Assembly (NCBI RefSeq): GCF_002811875.1
Contig: NZ_NPDZ01000001.1
Coordinates: forward strand, 186,001-250,000
DNA length: 64,000 nucleotides
Reading direction: 5' to 3'
DNA from: Leptospira perolatii
GTDB lineage: Bacteria > Spirochaetota > Leptospiria > Leptospirales > Leptospiraceae
The position numbers and the translations under genes are program-made. Positions 40,484 through 51,663 of the stretch are shown in pieces (position 1 is the first letter of the stretch; every line of letters starts with the position of its first letter). The notes under the pieces were generated by a model. The model had not been told where the DNA came from. It worked only from the letters and a program-made list of their open reading frames with translations, and did not search any database.

Positions 40484-41959
40484 ATGGAAGAAACAATCAC
40501 TTCTCCAAACTTTGCGCATTCCTCCCTTTTTCGAACAAGCTGTTATTACCTTGGGCATTGGAAGTCCTACGAAAAAACAATTTCAGTGATCGATCCTGCG
40601 ACCGGGGAGACAATCGGTACTGTGCCTAATTTACCTCGAGAGGAAATTCGCAAAGCAATCGATTATGCCTTTCTCGAACAATCCAAATGGTCAAAGACCA
40701 CTGGCAAAGAAAGAGGAAAGTATTTGAGAGCCTGGTCAGAATTGATGCTAAGGAACAAAGACGACTTGGCAAAAATTATGACTTGGGAACAAGGCAAGCC
40801 TTTGGCCGAATCGATTGGAGAGATTGAATATGCTGCATCCTATTTGGAATGGTTTAGCGAAGAGGCGAAGAGATCTTATGGTGACATCATTCCGACCCAT
40901 AGAAATGACGTGCGACTATTGTCTTGGAGAGAACCGATCGGTGTTTCCGGATTCCTAACTCCTTGGAATTTTCCTTCATCTATGATTACCCGAAAGGCCG
41001 GAGCGGCTTTGGCAGCTGGTTGTGTTGCGATTTCCAAGCCTTCTGAAATTACCCCTTATTCTGCTTTGGCACTCGCAGTTTTGGCTCAAGAAGCAGGAAT
41101 TCCCCCTGGAGTATTTCAAGTTGTCACCGGATTTCCGGAACATATCGCTGATGAATTTTTAGAGAATCCGAAAATGAAAAAGATCAGCTTCACCGGATCT
41201 GTAAGAGTCGGAAAACTTCTCTTGGAAAAAGCAGCTCCAAAAATGAAAAGACTCTCTTTAGAATTAGGAGGAAATGCTCCTTTTATTGTATTCAGTGATG
41301 CTAATATACAAGATGCAGTCAAAGGCGCAGTCCTTTCTAAGTTTAGGAACACTGGACAAACCTGCGTTTGCGCGAATCGATTTTTGGTGCACGAAAAAGT
41401 TATCTCGGAATTTTCGCAGTTATTGGTAAAAGAAGTTTCAAAACTAAAAGTGGGAAATGGATTTGATGAAGGAATCCAACAGGGGCCTTTGATAAACGAA
41501 GTGGGCTTCAAAAAGGTCAAGAATCATGTGGAGAATGCAGCCAGCTTGGGTGGAAAAATTCTCACCGGAGGAAAACCGCATTCACTTGGTGGAACTTTTT
41601 TTGAACCAACAGTAATCTTGGGAGTTCCTACCACAGCACTCTGCTTTCAAGAAGAGACCTTTGGTCCGGTTGCACCGATTTGCAGTTTCAGAACAGAGGA
41701 GGAAGCAATTCACATTGCGAATAATACGAATGTGGGCCTCGCTTCCTACATTTACGGTCGAGATCATGCTCTTATTTGGAGAGTTTCAGAATCAATAGAA
41801 TCTGGGATGGTGAGCGTAAATGAAGGGATACTCTCGACCGAGCAGGTTCCGTTTGGTGGAGTCAAGGATTCAGGGATGGGACGAGAAGGATCGAAATATG
41901 GAATGGAAGAGTACCAGGAACTAAAGTATATTTGCTGGGGAGGTCAAAAAAAGATCTAG
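40484..41959 (+). CDS. gabD: NAD(P)-dependent succinate-semialdehyde dehydrogenase
   Basis: Oxidises an aldehyde, probably succinate semialdehyde, to the acid. The 491-residue protein has TPWNFPSSM, FTGSVRVGK, SLELGGNAP with the catalytic Glu, and FRNTGQTCVCANR with the catalytic Cys and an extra Cys two residues on, a feature of SSADH enzymes. Near the C-terminus, EVPFGGVKDSGMGREG-like sequence is present. The GABA-shunt partners are not in the window, so the substrate call is from family resemblance. Another aldehyde dehydrogenase role is possible. Confidence 0.85.
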   Translation: MEETITSPNFAHSSLFRTSCYYLGHWKSYEKTISVIDPATGETIGTVPNLPREEIRKAIDYAFLEQSKWSKTTGKERGKYLRAWSELMLRNKDDLAKIMTWEQGKPLAESIGEIEYAASYLEWFSEEAKRSYGDIIPTHRNDVRLLSWREPIGVSGFLTPWNFPSSMITRKAGAALAAGCVAISKPSEITPYSALALAVLAQEAGIPPGVFQVVTGFPEHIADEFLENPKMKKISFTGSVRVGKLLLEKAAPKMKRLSLELGGNAPFIVFSDANIQDAVKGAVLSKFRNTGQTCVCANRFLVHEKVISEFSQLLVKEVSKLKVGNGFDEGIQQGPLINEVGFKKVKNHVENAASLGGKILTGGKPHSLGGTFFEPTVILGVPTTALCFQEETFGPVAPICSFRTEEEAIHIANNTNVGLASYIYGRDHALIWRVSESIESGMVSVNEGILSTEQVPFGGVKDSGMGREGSKYGMEEYQELKYICWGGQKKI

Positions 41960-42206
41960 TCCGAAAATTGCTTAAGTCTGAACGTCCCATTTACCGAAAA
42001 TGTTTTGGAAGTAGTTTTTTCCTTAAATACATATACTACTTCTGTTTGATTTCCCCGAGCTAGAGTGTATAAAATCTTGAGCGCAAAAATCGGCTGAGCA
42101 TTTGTCGTAGAAATTATGATGGATCTCCTACTTAGCAGATTATTCGAAAAAACCTTCAATTTTAGCAAGGGATTGCTTCGTCCAATGCTCTCTAGGCCAT
42201 ACTGAA

Positions 42207-45200
42207 ATGGAGACCTTCTATTTAAATTTTTACTTTTTTGGCTCACTACTGGCCAGTTTGTTTTCTCTATATGTCTCCATGTTCTTCCTTACGATCAGAG
42301 ACAGAAGTGGAGCTGCTTTTCACCTAGGGTTGTCCTGCTTTTCTACCTTTATCTTTCACCTTGGATATGCCACCGGTTTCTTATCTTACGATGAATGGAC
42401 AATTGCTCACAGATGGTTAGTAATCCCGGCGCCTATGATCGGGTTTACGCAAGTTTTTATCTTCTTCTTCTATTTTCCAAAACCCAGAAATGTAAAGTTA
42501 GGATTCATAATATACGTTCTTATGTATGTAGGCGTTGCAATTTGCACCGGCGTATACGTTCTTAGTGCGCTCAACTCTACAAAAACTTATATTTTAGGAA
42601 GCCACTATTGGGACTTTAACGCCTACTTATTTTACCAACTTTTCGCCTTGCTTGCCCTTCTTTACATTACCGCGTTTCTGGTCGCGGGTATTTGGCGTTC
42701 AATTGTAGAAAAAGGGAAAGAGCGACGCTCCGTAATCTACATCACACTCGCCTATTTTTTGATAACTGCCATCCCCGCTACAATGAACGCGCTCAGCCGC
42801 GATGGAACTGTTACTAGGGCGGCCTATCAGCAGACGGCTGATTTAGCACTAGTGGTTGGTCTGTTTTTGATTCTACTCATTTACGTTAACGCGACGAAAG
42901 AGAGAACTACGATCTTGAGTAGAATCGTGGGCGTTACCATGGCCACTTTCTTGCTCGTATTTCAACTTGTTGGTTATACGATTCTCAACGGATACGACTC
43001 TTCCTATGATCAGATAAAGACTCGCGAAACAAGACTTGCGGTTCTGCAGGGAGAAGAGCCAACTGGATTTTCCTATATAGTCTCATATGACCCTGCATCG
43101 GATTCGTTTACGAGTGAAAAAGGAAAAAAGGATCCCAGAACTGTAAAAGATGACCGCCTTGAACTGCGATTATTTTATTATAAAAATCTAATTTGCAAAA
43201 TTGGCTCGCTTCCCGCATCCGAGCGTTGGAGTAAAAGTGAAGAATTGCTGGAATCCGCTCCAAAAGAATTCTCTGCCTACAAGGAGGGCATAAAAGAATT
43301 TCTGAAGTCGAAAGGATCCGAAAAAATATCGGATGCTCAAATGCTGGATTTCTTCAAATTCTTGGAAAAGAAATTACTCGTTGTTCGAAGCAAATTCAAT
43401 TATCTTCCTAAGAAAAGCGACCACGACGCTGTGTTCAAATTGTTGGTAACAAAAGAGCACGGATTATCAGCAGTCTTGAACAATGCCCAAAAGAGAATGG
43501 CACCTTTATTTGAAAAAGGAAAGACCGAGGAAGAAATCTCCGAAACATTCCTAAACTATCTTGCCCCCCTTCGAGGTGCTGAAGAAAGAATCTATAAGGG
43601 AGCCAAATCCTTTAAATCAGGCGATGCAAAACCGGAATTCTACGTGGCATACTACTTTGTGCATCCGAGCAACGGAAAGATATACGAAGTCGGCTTTGAG
43701 TATAAAACTCTGAGAGCCTTCCTACATGCACCATCTCTTGTGTTAGTAATTTCTCTGATTTCTGTGATGATGATCGTTTTGGTTGGATTTAGATTCTTTT
43801 TCCAGAATGCGCTGATCTCCCCAATGGACGAAGTTGTCGTCGGTTTGACGGAAGTGAATTCCGGAAACTTAGATTATCGCCTAACACCGAGAGTCGAGGA
43901 CGAGATCGGTTTTATTGCTCGTTCGTTTAATAGAATGGCTAGATCGATCCAGGCAGCCAGAAAACGCCTGCAACAATATGCAGAAGGCCTGGAAGAGAAG
44001 GTCAAAGAAAGAACCAGAGAGTTAGAGCAGACATTAGCAGAAGTGCGCGAACTCAAGCAACAACAGGACGGGGACTACTTTCTTACCGCTCTATTGATAA
44101 AACCTTTAGGTTCGAATAAGGCAGTAAATGAAAACGTAAAAGTCGATTTCTTGTTGGAGCAAAAGAAGAAATTCACTTTCCGCAGATATACTGATGAAAT
44201 AGGCGGAGACCTTAACGTTTCCAATCATATTTCTCTTCAAGGACGATCTTATACTGTCTTTATGAATGCCGATGCAATGGGTAAATCCATGCAGGGTGCC
44301 GGCGGTGCCTTGGTGCTGGGTGCAGTTTTCGAATCGATTATTGAACGTACAAGAATTGTCGAAAGCATGAAGAATCAGTCACCGGAGCGGTGGTTGAAAA
44401 ATGCGTTTACCGAATTGCACAAAGTGTTCGAGAGCTTTGACGGATCAATGTTAGTTTCGTCGGTTATCGGATTGATAGACGATGATGTTGGTATATTATA
44501 TTATATTAATGCAGAGCATCCTTGGACTGTTCTGTATAGGGACGGGATTGCTAGCTTTATCGAAGAAGATTTGATGTTCAGGAAAATCGGAACGACCGGA
44601 ATGGAAGGCAGCATTTTTATAAAAACTTTCCAACTTGAACCTGGGGACGTAATTATTGCAGGCTCCGACGGTCGGGACGATATCCTAATCGGTGTCGATG
44701 ATGTCGGGAACAGGATCATCAACGATGATGAGCTTTTATTTTTAAGAGCTGTGGAAGCCGGAAAGGGAGAACTTTCAGAAATTTATAAAGTAATTACTGG
44801 TCGCGGTCATTTGACGGACGACCTCTCAATGATCAGACTTTCTTATAAGGAAAGTGATCAGGAACAAAGAAGAATCGAATTAGAGCATAAAGTAAAAATA
44901 AAGGAACTTCTTAAAAGAGCAAAGGAGACAGCGAATCACAAGGACGTAGAAGAGGCGATTTCATTTTTAGAACAAGCCGAAAATCTGGACAGTAGAATTC
45001 CGGAAGTAAAGAAGAACTTTGTCCGATTATTTCTTAAAATAAAAGATTACGGAAAAGCAGCACTTTACGCGGAAGATTATCTGAATATGAAACCGGTGGA
45101 TAAGGAAATCCTTTACGTAGCTTCTTTTGCAGCAAGAAAAGCCGGACAGCTACGTAAAGCACTCGATTTCGGAGAACGACTAAGATTAAGAGAACCGGAG

Positions 45201-45416
45201 CATCTAAAAAACTTGATGAACTTAGCTCAGATATATATTGCGCTCAAGAATTACGAAAGGGCCATGATGATGACTCAAACCGCGTTGCGCATTGACCCTG
45301 AAAATGAAGCAATTATCAAGATAAGGGATGTGCTCGAAAAATACTGGAACCAAAGAACTGATAGCGAAAAAGAAGATATCAAGCATAAAAGTGAAGCAGA
45401 AGACGATTACCTCTAA
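42207..45416 (+). CDS. 7TM-HAMP-PP2C-TPR sensor phosphatase, first copy
   Basis: A 1069-residue membrane regulator. Seven or so TM helices (about 5-255) are followed by a periplasmic-type region (about 260-510), a further TM (about 512-533), a HAMP domain (about 535-590), a coiled coil ending in RELKQQQDGDYF, a SpoIIE/PP2C phosphatase domain (about 640-885) and a C-terminal TPR array (about 900-1050). Metal residues appear in DEIGGDLN, GSDGRDD and LTDDLSM. The usual D-x-SGKG motif is replaced by NADAMGKSMQGAGG. It is a membrane sensor whose output should be Ser/Thr dephosphorylation. It has a close paralogue at 47771. Confidence 0.9.
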   Translation: METFYLNFYFFGSLLASLFSLYVSMFFLTIRDRSGAAFHLGLSCFSTFIFHLGYATGFLSYDEWTIAHRWLVIPAPMIGFTQVFIFFFYFPKPRNVKLGFIIYVLMYVGVAICTGVYVLSALNSTKTYILGSHYWDFNAYLFYQLFALLALLYITAFLVAGIWRSIVEKGKERRSVIYITLAYFLITAIPATMNALSRDGTVTRAAYQQTADLALVVGLFLILLIYVNATKERTTILSRIVGVTMATFLLVFQLVGYTILNGYDSSYDQIKTRETRLAVLQGEEPTGFSYIVSYDPASDSFTSEKGKKDPRTVKDDRLELRLFYYKNLICKIGSLPASERWSKSEELLESAPKEFSAYKEGIKEFLKSKGSEKISDAQMLDFFKFLEKKLLVVRSKFNYLPKKSDHDAVFKLLVTKEHGLSAVLNNAQKRMAPLFEKGKTEEEISETFLNYLAPLRGAEERIYKGAKSFKSGDAKPEFYVAYYFVHPSNGKIYEVGFEYKTLRAFLHAPSLVLVISLISVMMIVLVGFRFFFQNALISPMDEVVVGLTEVNSGNLDYRLTPRVEDEIGFIARSFNRMARSIQAARKRLQQYAEGLEEKVKERTRELEQTLAEVRELKQQQDGDYFLTALLIKPLGSNKAVNENVKVDFLLEQKKKFTFRRYTDEIGGDLNVSNHISLQGRSYTVFMNADAMGKSMQGAGGALVLGAVFESIIERTRIVESMKNQSPERWLKNAFTELHKVFESFDGSMLVSSVIGLIDDDVGILYYINAEHPWTVLYRDGIASFIEEDLMFRKIGTTGMEGSIFIKTFQLEPGDVIIAGSDGRDDILIGVDDVGNRIINDDELLFLRAVEAGKGELSEIYKVITGRGHLTDDLSMIRLSYKESDQEQRRIELEHKVKIKELLKRAKETANHKDVEEAISFLEQAENLDSRIPEVKKNFVRLFLKIKDYGKAALYAEDYLNMKPVDKEILYVASFAARKAGQLRKALDFGERLRLREPEHLKNLMNLAQIYIALKNYERAMMMTQTALRIDPENEAIIKIRDVLEKYWNQRTDSEKEDIKHKSEAEDDYL

Positions 45417-45871
45417 TTTGCAATCTCTGGGTGGATCACTACTTGAGATTTGATCGAATTTCCTATAAAGCAGTTTTTATGGGATAGTTCGTGCAAAGAT
45501 CTTAATTCCTCCATATCTGGAACCTTATCCGAAGAGAACTTTGTTCTCGGATATAGATCAATTTTAACGATCGATAATTTACCTTCGGGATTTTTCTCTA
45601 GGGTTGCTACAGCTGCGTCAGAGTATTGCAAGATAGTAAATTTCTTTCTCGCCGCTACTGCCAAGAAAGTAAGCAGATGGCAACTGCATAGCGCAGCGGT
45701 AATGAGTTCCTCAGGATTTGCGTATTCTGCTTTCCCAAAATAGGTAGAAGTTGCGGAAGCTAAAATCTTTCTTCCGCCTTCGAACGAAATCTCGTGCGTT
45801 CTATCATAGGTTTCGTAAGTGAATTCCTCCGTGCCTTTTTGCCAGTTAATACGAATTTTGTGTTCGGACAT
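45413..45871 (-). CDS. OsmC-family protein
   Basis: A 152-residue OsmC/Ohr-fold protein, a class that includes organic hydroperoxide reductases. The two redox Cys expected are visible: one in AALCSCHLLTF, which has two neighbouring Cys, and one in HKNCFIGNSIK. The protein probably reduces peroxides with a thiol reductant, but the subgroup cannot be settled. It converges on the first 7TM phosphatase with a 4-base overlap of stops and is divergent from the MCP-like gene with about 250 bases between. Confidence 0.88.
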   Translation of the reverse strand: MSEHKIRINWQKGTEEFTYETYDRTHEISFEGGRKILASATSTYFGKAEYANPEELITAALCSCHLLTFLAVAARKKFTILQYSDAAVATLEKNPEGKLSIVKIDLYPRTKFSSDKVPDMEELRSLHELSHKNCFIGNSIKSQVVIHPEIAN

Positions 45872-46000
45872 AGTTGCTTCCTTGTATGATCGTTCTTTAC
45901 AAAAGTTTGATGGCTGTCTTTGAAACTTAGCCCGCTTTAAGCAGCGATTAGAGGTTCAAGAGTCTATAACTTTTGGCACAAGCTATTATAAGAATAACGT

Positions 46001-46014
46001 AATTGTGTACAATT
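46001..46014. promoter_or_regulatory. Dyad in the osmC/MCP divergent region
   Basis: AATTGTGTACAATT is an inverted repeat of two 6-base arms around GT. It lies between the osmC start (45871) and the MCP-like start (46120), where a regulator could control either gene. A nearby TTATAAGAATAA (45977-45988) weakly resembles a PerR half-site, but I give this little weight. Confidence 0.3.
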
Positions 46015-46119
46015 TTCCATTTTTCGTCTCTCAAAAAAGGGTCGATTTGCGTCGGTCGAAAAGTTTTATCGTGAGCAATCCTAGATACTTATGAGTATCC
46101 TTTTAAAGGATCAGTATTG

Positions 46120-47682
46120 ATGCAAAAAACAAAATCAGAAATCATAGCGGCAACCGGACCGATTACTATAAATAGAATCCGATTTGGATTGACCTTTCTC
46201 TATTTCGCTTCTATAGCGATCGGTCTAGAGAGAAGCACCTTCTTTCAGAATGCAATGTATATTTCCGGGACTTGCTTTATGCTCGGATATTCTCTTTACT
46301 CTTTTTATAAAAATAGGAGGGGAGGAATTTCGCCTTTTCTGGGTAAAACGTTTATTATTACGGATGTCGTTATTCTCGGTTTAGTGATGATCGGCGCTAC
46401 GAGCGAAAATCCAGAAAATGCCTCCGTGGTGATTCGCCAGGTTGTTCTCTATACAATAAATATAATCTATATTGTTTATGCTGGACTGCTGTTATCTCCT
46501 TCTTTTGTGATTTGGATCGGTGTCCTTGCAAGTGTTGTACAATCAGTTGTAACATATAATGCGTACCTAACTGGTGTCGTTTTTACGGAAGACATAAAGG
46601 TGGTGAATTTTCCCGGATACGCACCGATGTCCGAGCATATAACAAAGATCGCATTCTTATTGACTTGTGCATTCATTGTAAGATCGGTTATTCGAATCTT
46701 CTCCGAGCTAAAAAAAGCTGAGGAAGAAAAAATCGCGGCAGTTGAATCTTCTAGAAAGAGCGTCGAAGCGAGCAAGCATAGGATGACGAAATCCGCGAGC
46801 TCACTGATGGAAAATTCAAAAAGATTAAAGGACTTCTCCACTGAATTGAACGATGTGGTCAACGATCACGCGTCTTCTTTTGAACAAATTAGTTCTACGA
46901 TGAGAGAGTTCTTGACACAAGCAGGAAATTCTTCTGGTGCAGTGAACGATCAATTCCAAAGAATCGAAGAGCTTTTACATGAGAGCAATTCGCTAAAGAC
47001 TTTGATCGAAAAGATATCTACATTCTCTACGAGTTTGAATACCAGCATGGAGATCGTAAAGGATGTATCTAAAGTAGTTACAGACTTCGTGGAAGAACTC
47101 AAAACATCTTTAGATTCGTTAGGTGATTCTTTTCGTTCGGTCGGCGAAGTGAATCAGATTATGTCTGAAGTTGCGGACAGAACAAACCTGCTTTCGTTGA
47201 ACGCATCCATCGAGGCAGCTCGTGCAGGCTTAGCCGGCAAAGGCTTTGCAGTTGTAGCCCAGGAAGTTTCGAAACTTGCATTTAGTAGCGCTGAGAATGC
47301 GAGTCGAATTTCGAAGATTATCGATGACAGTTCCAGTCATGTTCAAAAAGGACAAAGAACTGCCCAGACTGCATCCGGAAAAGTAAAAGAACAAGATTTA
47401 CTCTTTGAGAATTTCTCTCTGCGATTTGATCAATTAAATTTATTATTGATAGAACAAAAATCAATCAATGACGGATTTTTAGAAAGTTTAGCAAAATTGC
47501 GAAATCGATCGTCGGATATTGAAAGCGCAGTAAAGGAGCAGCACTCGGGAGCGGGTTCCATGATGCAGTTAGTTTCGGATTTAAAAACATCCATGGACTC
47601 GCTGCTGAATAAAAGTGAGCTACTAATAGAGACGATTCACGTTTTAGAGGACGAAGCTAAAACTCTTTCTTTTGAATCCTAA
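46120..47682 (+). CDS. Methyl-accepting chemotaxis-like protein
   Basis: A 520-residue membrane receptor. Five or six TM helices (about 20-200) replace the usual periplasmic sensor, so the stimulus is probably within the membrane or cytoplasm. The cytoplasmic part (about 205-515) is coiled coil with the conserved tip MSEVADRTNLLSLNASIEAA, then RAGLAGKGFAVVAQEVSKLA, the CheW/CheA-contact region. There is no HAMP domain. The start is ATG 46120, ten bases after AAAGGA; a TTG lies directly before. It sits between two sensor phosphatases, which may share its input. Confidence 0.88.
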   Translation: MQKTKSEIIAATGPITINRIRFGLTFLYFASIAIGLERSTFFQNAMYISGTCFMLGYSLYSFYKNRRGGISPFLGKTFIITDVVILGLVMIGATSENPENASVVIRQVVLYTINIIYIVYAGLLLSPSFVIWIGVLASVVQSVVTYNAYLTGVVFTEDIKVVNFPGYAPMSEHITKIAFLLTCAFIVRSVIRIFSELKKAEEEKIAAVESSRKSVEASKHRMTKSASSLMENSKRLKDFSTELNDVVNDHASSFEQISSTMREFLTQAGNSSGAVNDQFQRIEELLHESNSLKTLIEKISTFSTSLNTSMEIVKDVSKVVTDFVEELKTSLDSLGDSFRSVGEVNQIMSEVADRTNLLSLNASIEAARAGLAGKGFAVVAQEVSKLAFSSAENASRISKIIDDSSSHVQKGQRTAQTASGKVKEQDLLFENFSLRFDQLNLLLIEQKSINDGFLESLAKLRNRSSDIESAVKEQHSGAGSMMQLVSDLKTSMDSLLNKSELLIETIHVLEDEAKTLSFES

Positions 47683-47770
47683 GTGGAAGAGATTCTGATC
47701 ACGCGGTCTTCGAGGGCGTTACATTTTTAACACTGCGAATCTTATAAGGAATATTGAATAAAATCAGTAT

Positions 47771-50569
47771 ATGCCAATGCTCTATTTCAACTCTTGGGCA
47801 ATTTCTTATTTAATCTGTTGCATATTTACATTCATTATTTTCGTGTTCCTTGCGACTTTAAAAAACAAAGCTCGTTACACGTCTGCACTTTCGATACAGT
47901 TCTGTTTAGTTTTCTTAATTAATCTAGGATTCCTGATTTCCGTACTTTTTCCTTATCCTTGGGCTGCATACCATAGACTATTGACCGGACCATCCGCGAT
48001 CTTTGGTACGATTTTCCTTTCCGTTTTTTCTTATTTGTATCCTCGCAACGATAGGCCAAGGGAAGCGAGAATCGTACTCAGCATCATGGTGAGCCTCGCT
48101 GTCATAAGCGTCGGTTATTTCTTTTATCAAATATTCACAAAGGAAGCCGAGTTTAATTTTGCAGGACAAGCATATAATTTTCCGAAAGGCGTAGGAGAAT
48201 TCCTCGCGGCTCTGATGCTTTCTTACATAGGGGTCATGTTGTATGTACAGATTCAAAAAATTAGAACTGCAGAATCATCAGAAGAGAGAAAAGCTCTGAT
48301 TCAAATGTCGCTTTCTTTAGCGATCACGTATCTTGTTCCAGTCCTATCCAATCTACTTTTTCAAAAGGGAGTTATTTCTAGAAACAGTTTTCAGCAACTT
48401 TACGTGGGTTTTACTATCATCGGATATTTCACACTTACTATCGTATTTATCAACAATACCGTAGATCGAACTTCCTTCATGACAAAGATAGTGGGAATTA
48501 CAGTTGTAACCTGTCTTTTGTTTGCTCAGGGGTTCTCAACTATTTTGAATCTTAGAAACGAAAAACTGTTCGATGAAATCAGTTTGAAGGAAGTGAATTC
48601 CTTTTCAAAATCAGGAATCGTAGAAGGTACTGATATCTCTCGTATTGTTTCCCTCCCCGATGGATCCCAAAAACCTAAGCTACTTGCAAATCGAACAAAT
48701 TTAGTTTTAGAATTGAGTGCTCCTTTCGAGAAAATCCTCCTAAATCGAGAAGCAGGTAATTTTCTAAAGAGAATCCCCGAAATTTATCTTTCGGAAGATA
48801 AAGAAAAATCCGGAATAATCACACCTACTCCGGAAAGTCTTTTTTACTCTTACTATATCAGAGATGAGAGTGCCGAAAGAACTTTGCAGTTTTCGTTCTC
48901 GTATCTTAAATATAGAGAATTCTTGGATGATACAAATCGATGGATTGCTATTTTAACGATCTGCTTGGTTTTGATTATCCTCACTCTTTTTCCTGTATTC
49001 TTTAATCGAAGTTTGGTCAAACCGATGAATGAACTAATTCACGGGGTAGGAGAAGTTAATTTAGGAAATCTTTATGTTAAGATTCCGGTTTTGGTGCAGG
49101 ACGAAATCGGATATTTAAGCGGAGCCTTTAACGGAATGGTGCAGAGTATCTTGGAAGGTCGTACCAAATTAGAAGAATACGCAGATACTCTGGAAGCGAA
49201 AGTGGAGGAGAGAACAAAAGAAGTCACCGAAAAAATGGAGGAAATCCAAGCTCTAAAAGTCCAGCAAGACGGTGACTACTACTTAACTTCGCTCTTGAGC
49301 CGACCTCTCATGTCGAACCTAAACAGATCCAAATTTGTGAGCACTTCGTTTTATATTGAACAAAAAAAGAAATTCAATTTTAGAAATAAAGATTCTGAAC
49401 TTGGAGGCGATCTTTGCATCAGCGGTGACCTATTGTTTGGAAACAAGAAGGAGCTTTGGACAGTTTTTCTAAATGCAGATGCAATGGGAAAATCCATGCA
49501 AGGAGCCGGTGGAGCTATCGTGCTCGGAACAGCGATGAACAATATATTAACTAGATCCTCCGGAGAAGGCAAGAGCCTAAATGTCAACCCGGAAGATTGG
49601 TTAAAGCAAACCTTCCGGGAATTGGACGATATTTTTAGAACTTTCGATGGGGTCATGATGGCATCCGCGATCCTGGGTCTAATCAACGAGAAAACGGGCC
49701 AAATGCTTTATTTCAATGCAGAACATCCTTGGGCGGTACTGTTTCGTGACGGCAAATCCTCGTTTTTGGAAAGGGAGCTGACTCTCAGGAAATTAGGCTC
49801 TCCTTCTGAAATGAACTTTAGAATATTAGAATATACTTTGAAGCCTGGAGATGTCGTGTTCCTGGGCTCGGACGGAAAGGACGATATCAATATTCTAAAA
49901 GATGATGATTCTTGGGCCATGAATGAGGACGAGCATAGATTTTTAGTCTGTGTAGAGAAAGCTTCAGGTGAATTGGACAAGGTAGTGACCAAACTTCACG
50001 ATTCAGGGATGATTACTGACGATTTATCTTTGATTCGGATCGGATTTCAAGAAAACGGAGTTGGAGAACTGGAGGAAATAAGCACCGCAAATCTGGACGT
50101 TGCAAAGAGAAAGTTCATGGAAGCAAAAGCCCTTCTGCAACAGAAAGAATTCTCCACGGCTACGATTTTGCTCGAGGAAGCGCTCCGGGATATTCCCGAG
50201 TTTCAAGAAGCTTCTCGTTTGTTGGCTCAGGTGTATTATGATGCAAAAGACTATTCTAATGCCGCGAAATGGTTCCGAAATTTCCTTACTTATGATGGGG
50301 ATTCCACCGATGTCTGGTTTTTACTTTCTGTTTGTTACAAGTATCTGAAAGATTATACGAATGCGAGCGAAGCCGCGGAGAAGGTGCGTGTTTCTCAGCC
50401 TCATAGATTGTCAAATTTGATCAACCTCGCAGACAACTATCGACAGTTAGGCAGACTCTCTGAAGCCAGATCGGTTCTCGACGCGGCGATTTCACTGGAC
50501 CCTCAGAACTCAGGAGTTCGAAAGCTGGATGAGATATTAAAATCGAAAGGGTACCCACAGGAATTTTAG
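47771..50569 (+). CDS. 7TM-HAMP-PP2C-TPR sensor phosphatase, second copy
   Basis: A 932-residue paralogue of the protein at 42207, with the same order: about seven TM helices (5-240), an extracytoplasmic segment (about 255-390, shorter by about 120 residues), a TM near 395, HAMP (about 413-470), coiled coil, PP2C (about 535-765) and TPR (about 775-925). The same altered motif NADAMGKSMQGAGG and GSDGKDD, TDDLSL are present. The difference in the extracytoplasmic region suggests different ligands with similar outputs. It follows the MCP-like gene by 88 bases on the same strand. Confidence 0.9.
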   Translation: MPMLYFNSWAISYLICCIFTFIIFVFLATLKNKARYTSALSIQFCLVFLINLGFLISVLFPYPWAAYHRLLTGPSAIFGTIFLSVFSYLYPRNDRPREARIVLSIMVSLAVISVGYFFYQIFTKEAEFNFAGQAYNFPKGVGEFLAALMLSYIGVMLYVQIQKIRTAESSEERKALIQMSLSLAITYLVPVLSNLLFQKGVISRNSFQQLYVGFTIIGYFTLTIVFINNTVDRTSFMTKIVGITVVTCLLFAQGFSTILNLRNEKLFDEISLKEVNSFSKSGIVEGTDISRIVSLPDGSQKPKLLANRTNLVLELSAPFEKILLNREAGNFLKRIPEIYLSEDKEKSGIITPTPESLFYSYYIRDESAERTLQFSFSYLKYREFLDDTNRWIAILTICLVLIILTLFPVFFNRSLVKPMNELIHGVGEVNLGNLYVKIPVLVQDEIGYLSGAFNGMVQSILEGRTKLEEYADTLEAKVEERTKEVTEKMEEIQALKVQQDGDYYLTSLLSRPLMSNLNRSKFVSTSFYIEQKKKFNFRNKDSELGGDLCISGDLLFGNKKELWTVFLNADAMGKSMQGAGGAIVLGTAMNNILTRSSGEGKSLNVNPEDWLKQTFRELDDIFRTFDGVMMASAILGLINEKTGQMLYFNAEHPWAVLFRDGKSSFLERELTLRKLGSPSEMNFRILEYTLKPGDVVFLGSDGKDDINILKDDDSWAMNEDEHRFLVCVEKASGELDKVVTKLHDSGMITDDLSLIRIGFQENGVGELEEISTANLDVAKRKFMEAKALLQQKEFSTATILLEEALRDIPEFQEASRLLAQVYYDAKDYSNAAKWFRNFLTYDGDSTDVWFLLSVCYKYLKDYTNASEAAEKVRVSQPHRLSNLINLADNYRQLGRLSEARSVLDAAISLDPQNSGVRKLDEILKSKGYPQEF

Positions 50570-50571
50570 GT

Positions 50572-50593
50572 TGTGGAATGGGCCTCTTCCACA
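50572..50593 (+). terminator. Short hairpin between the phosphatase and ilvC
   Basis: TGTGGAA (50572-50578) pairs with TTCCACA (50587-50593) with an 8-base loop, directly after the phosphatase stop. No U tract follows. It may be a weak terminator or an RNA element in the ilvC leader. Confidence 0.35.
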
Positions 50594-50620
50594 TGTGCTG
50601 TCATAATAACCCTTCGGTAA

Positions 50621-51640
<1,020 letters not shown>

Positions 51641-51663
51641 CTCGATTTTCCGCAGTCCCAAAA

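Noticed and set aside
41956..42246. 96-residue minus-strand ORF between gabD and the first 7TM phosphatase
   Set aside because: It overlaps both neighbouring genes, has no ribosome site at its only ATG, and starts inside the phosphatase coding region. Its beta-rich tail looks protein-like, so a shorter gene is possible but not supported.
45977..45988. PerR-like half-site near osmC
   Set aside because: Only one half matches, and PerR-site consensus in this lineage cannot be checked here.
45960..46000. Possible sigma-54 promoter (TGGCAC) before the MCP-like gene
   Set aside because: The -24 element is present, but the TGC expected at -12 is missing.
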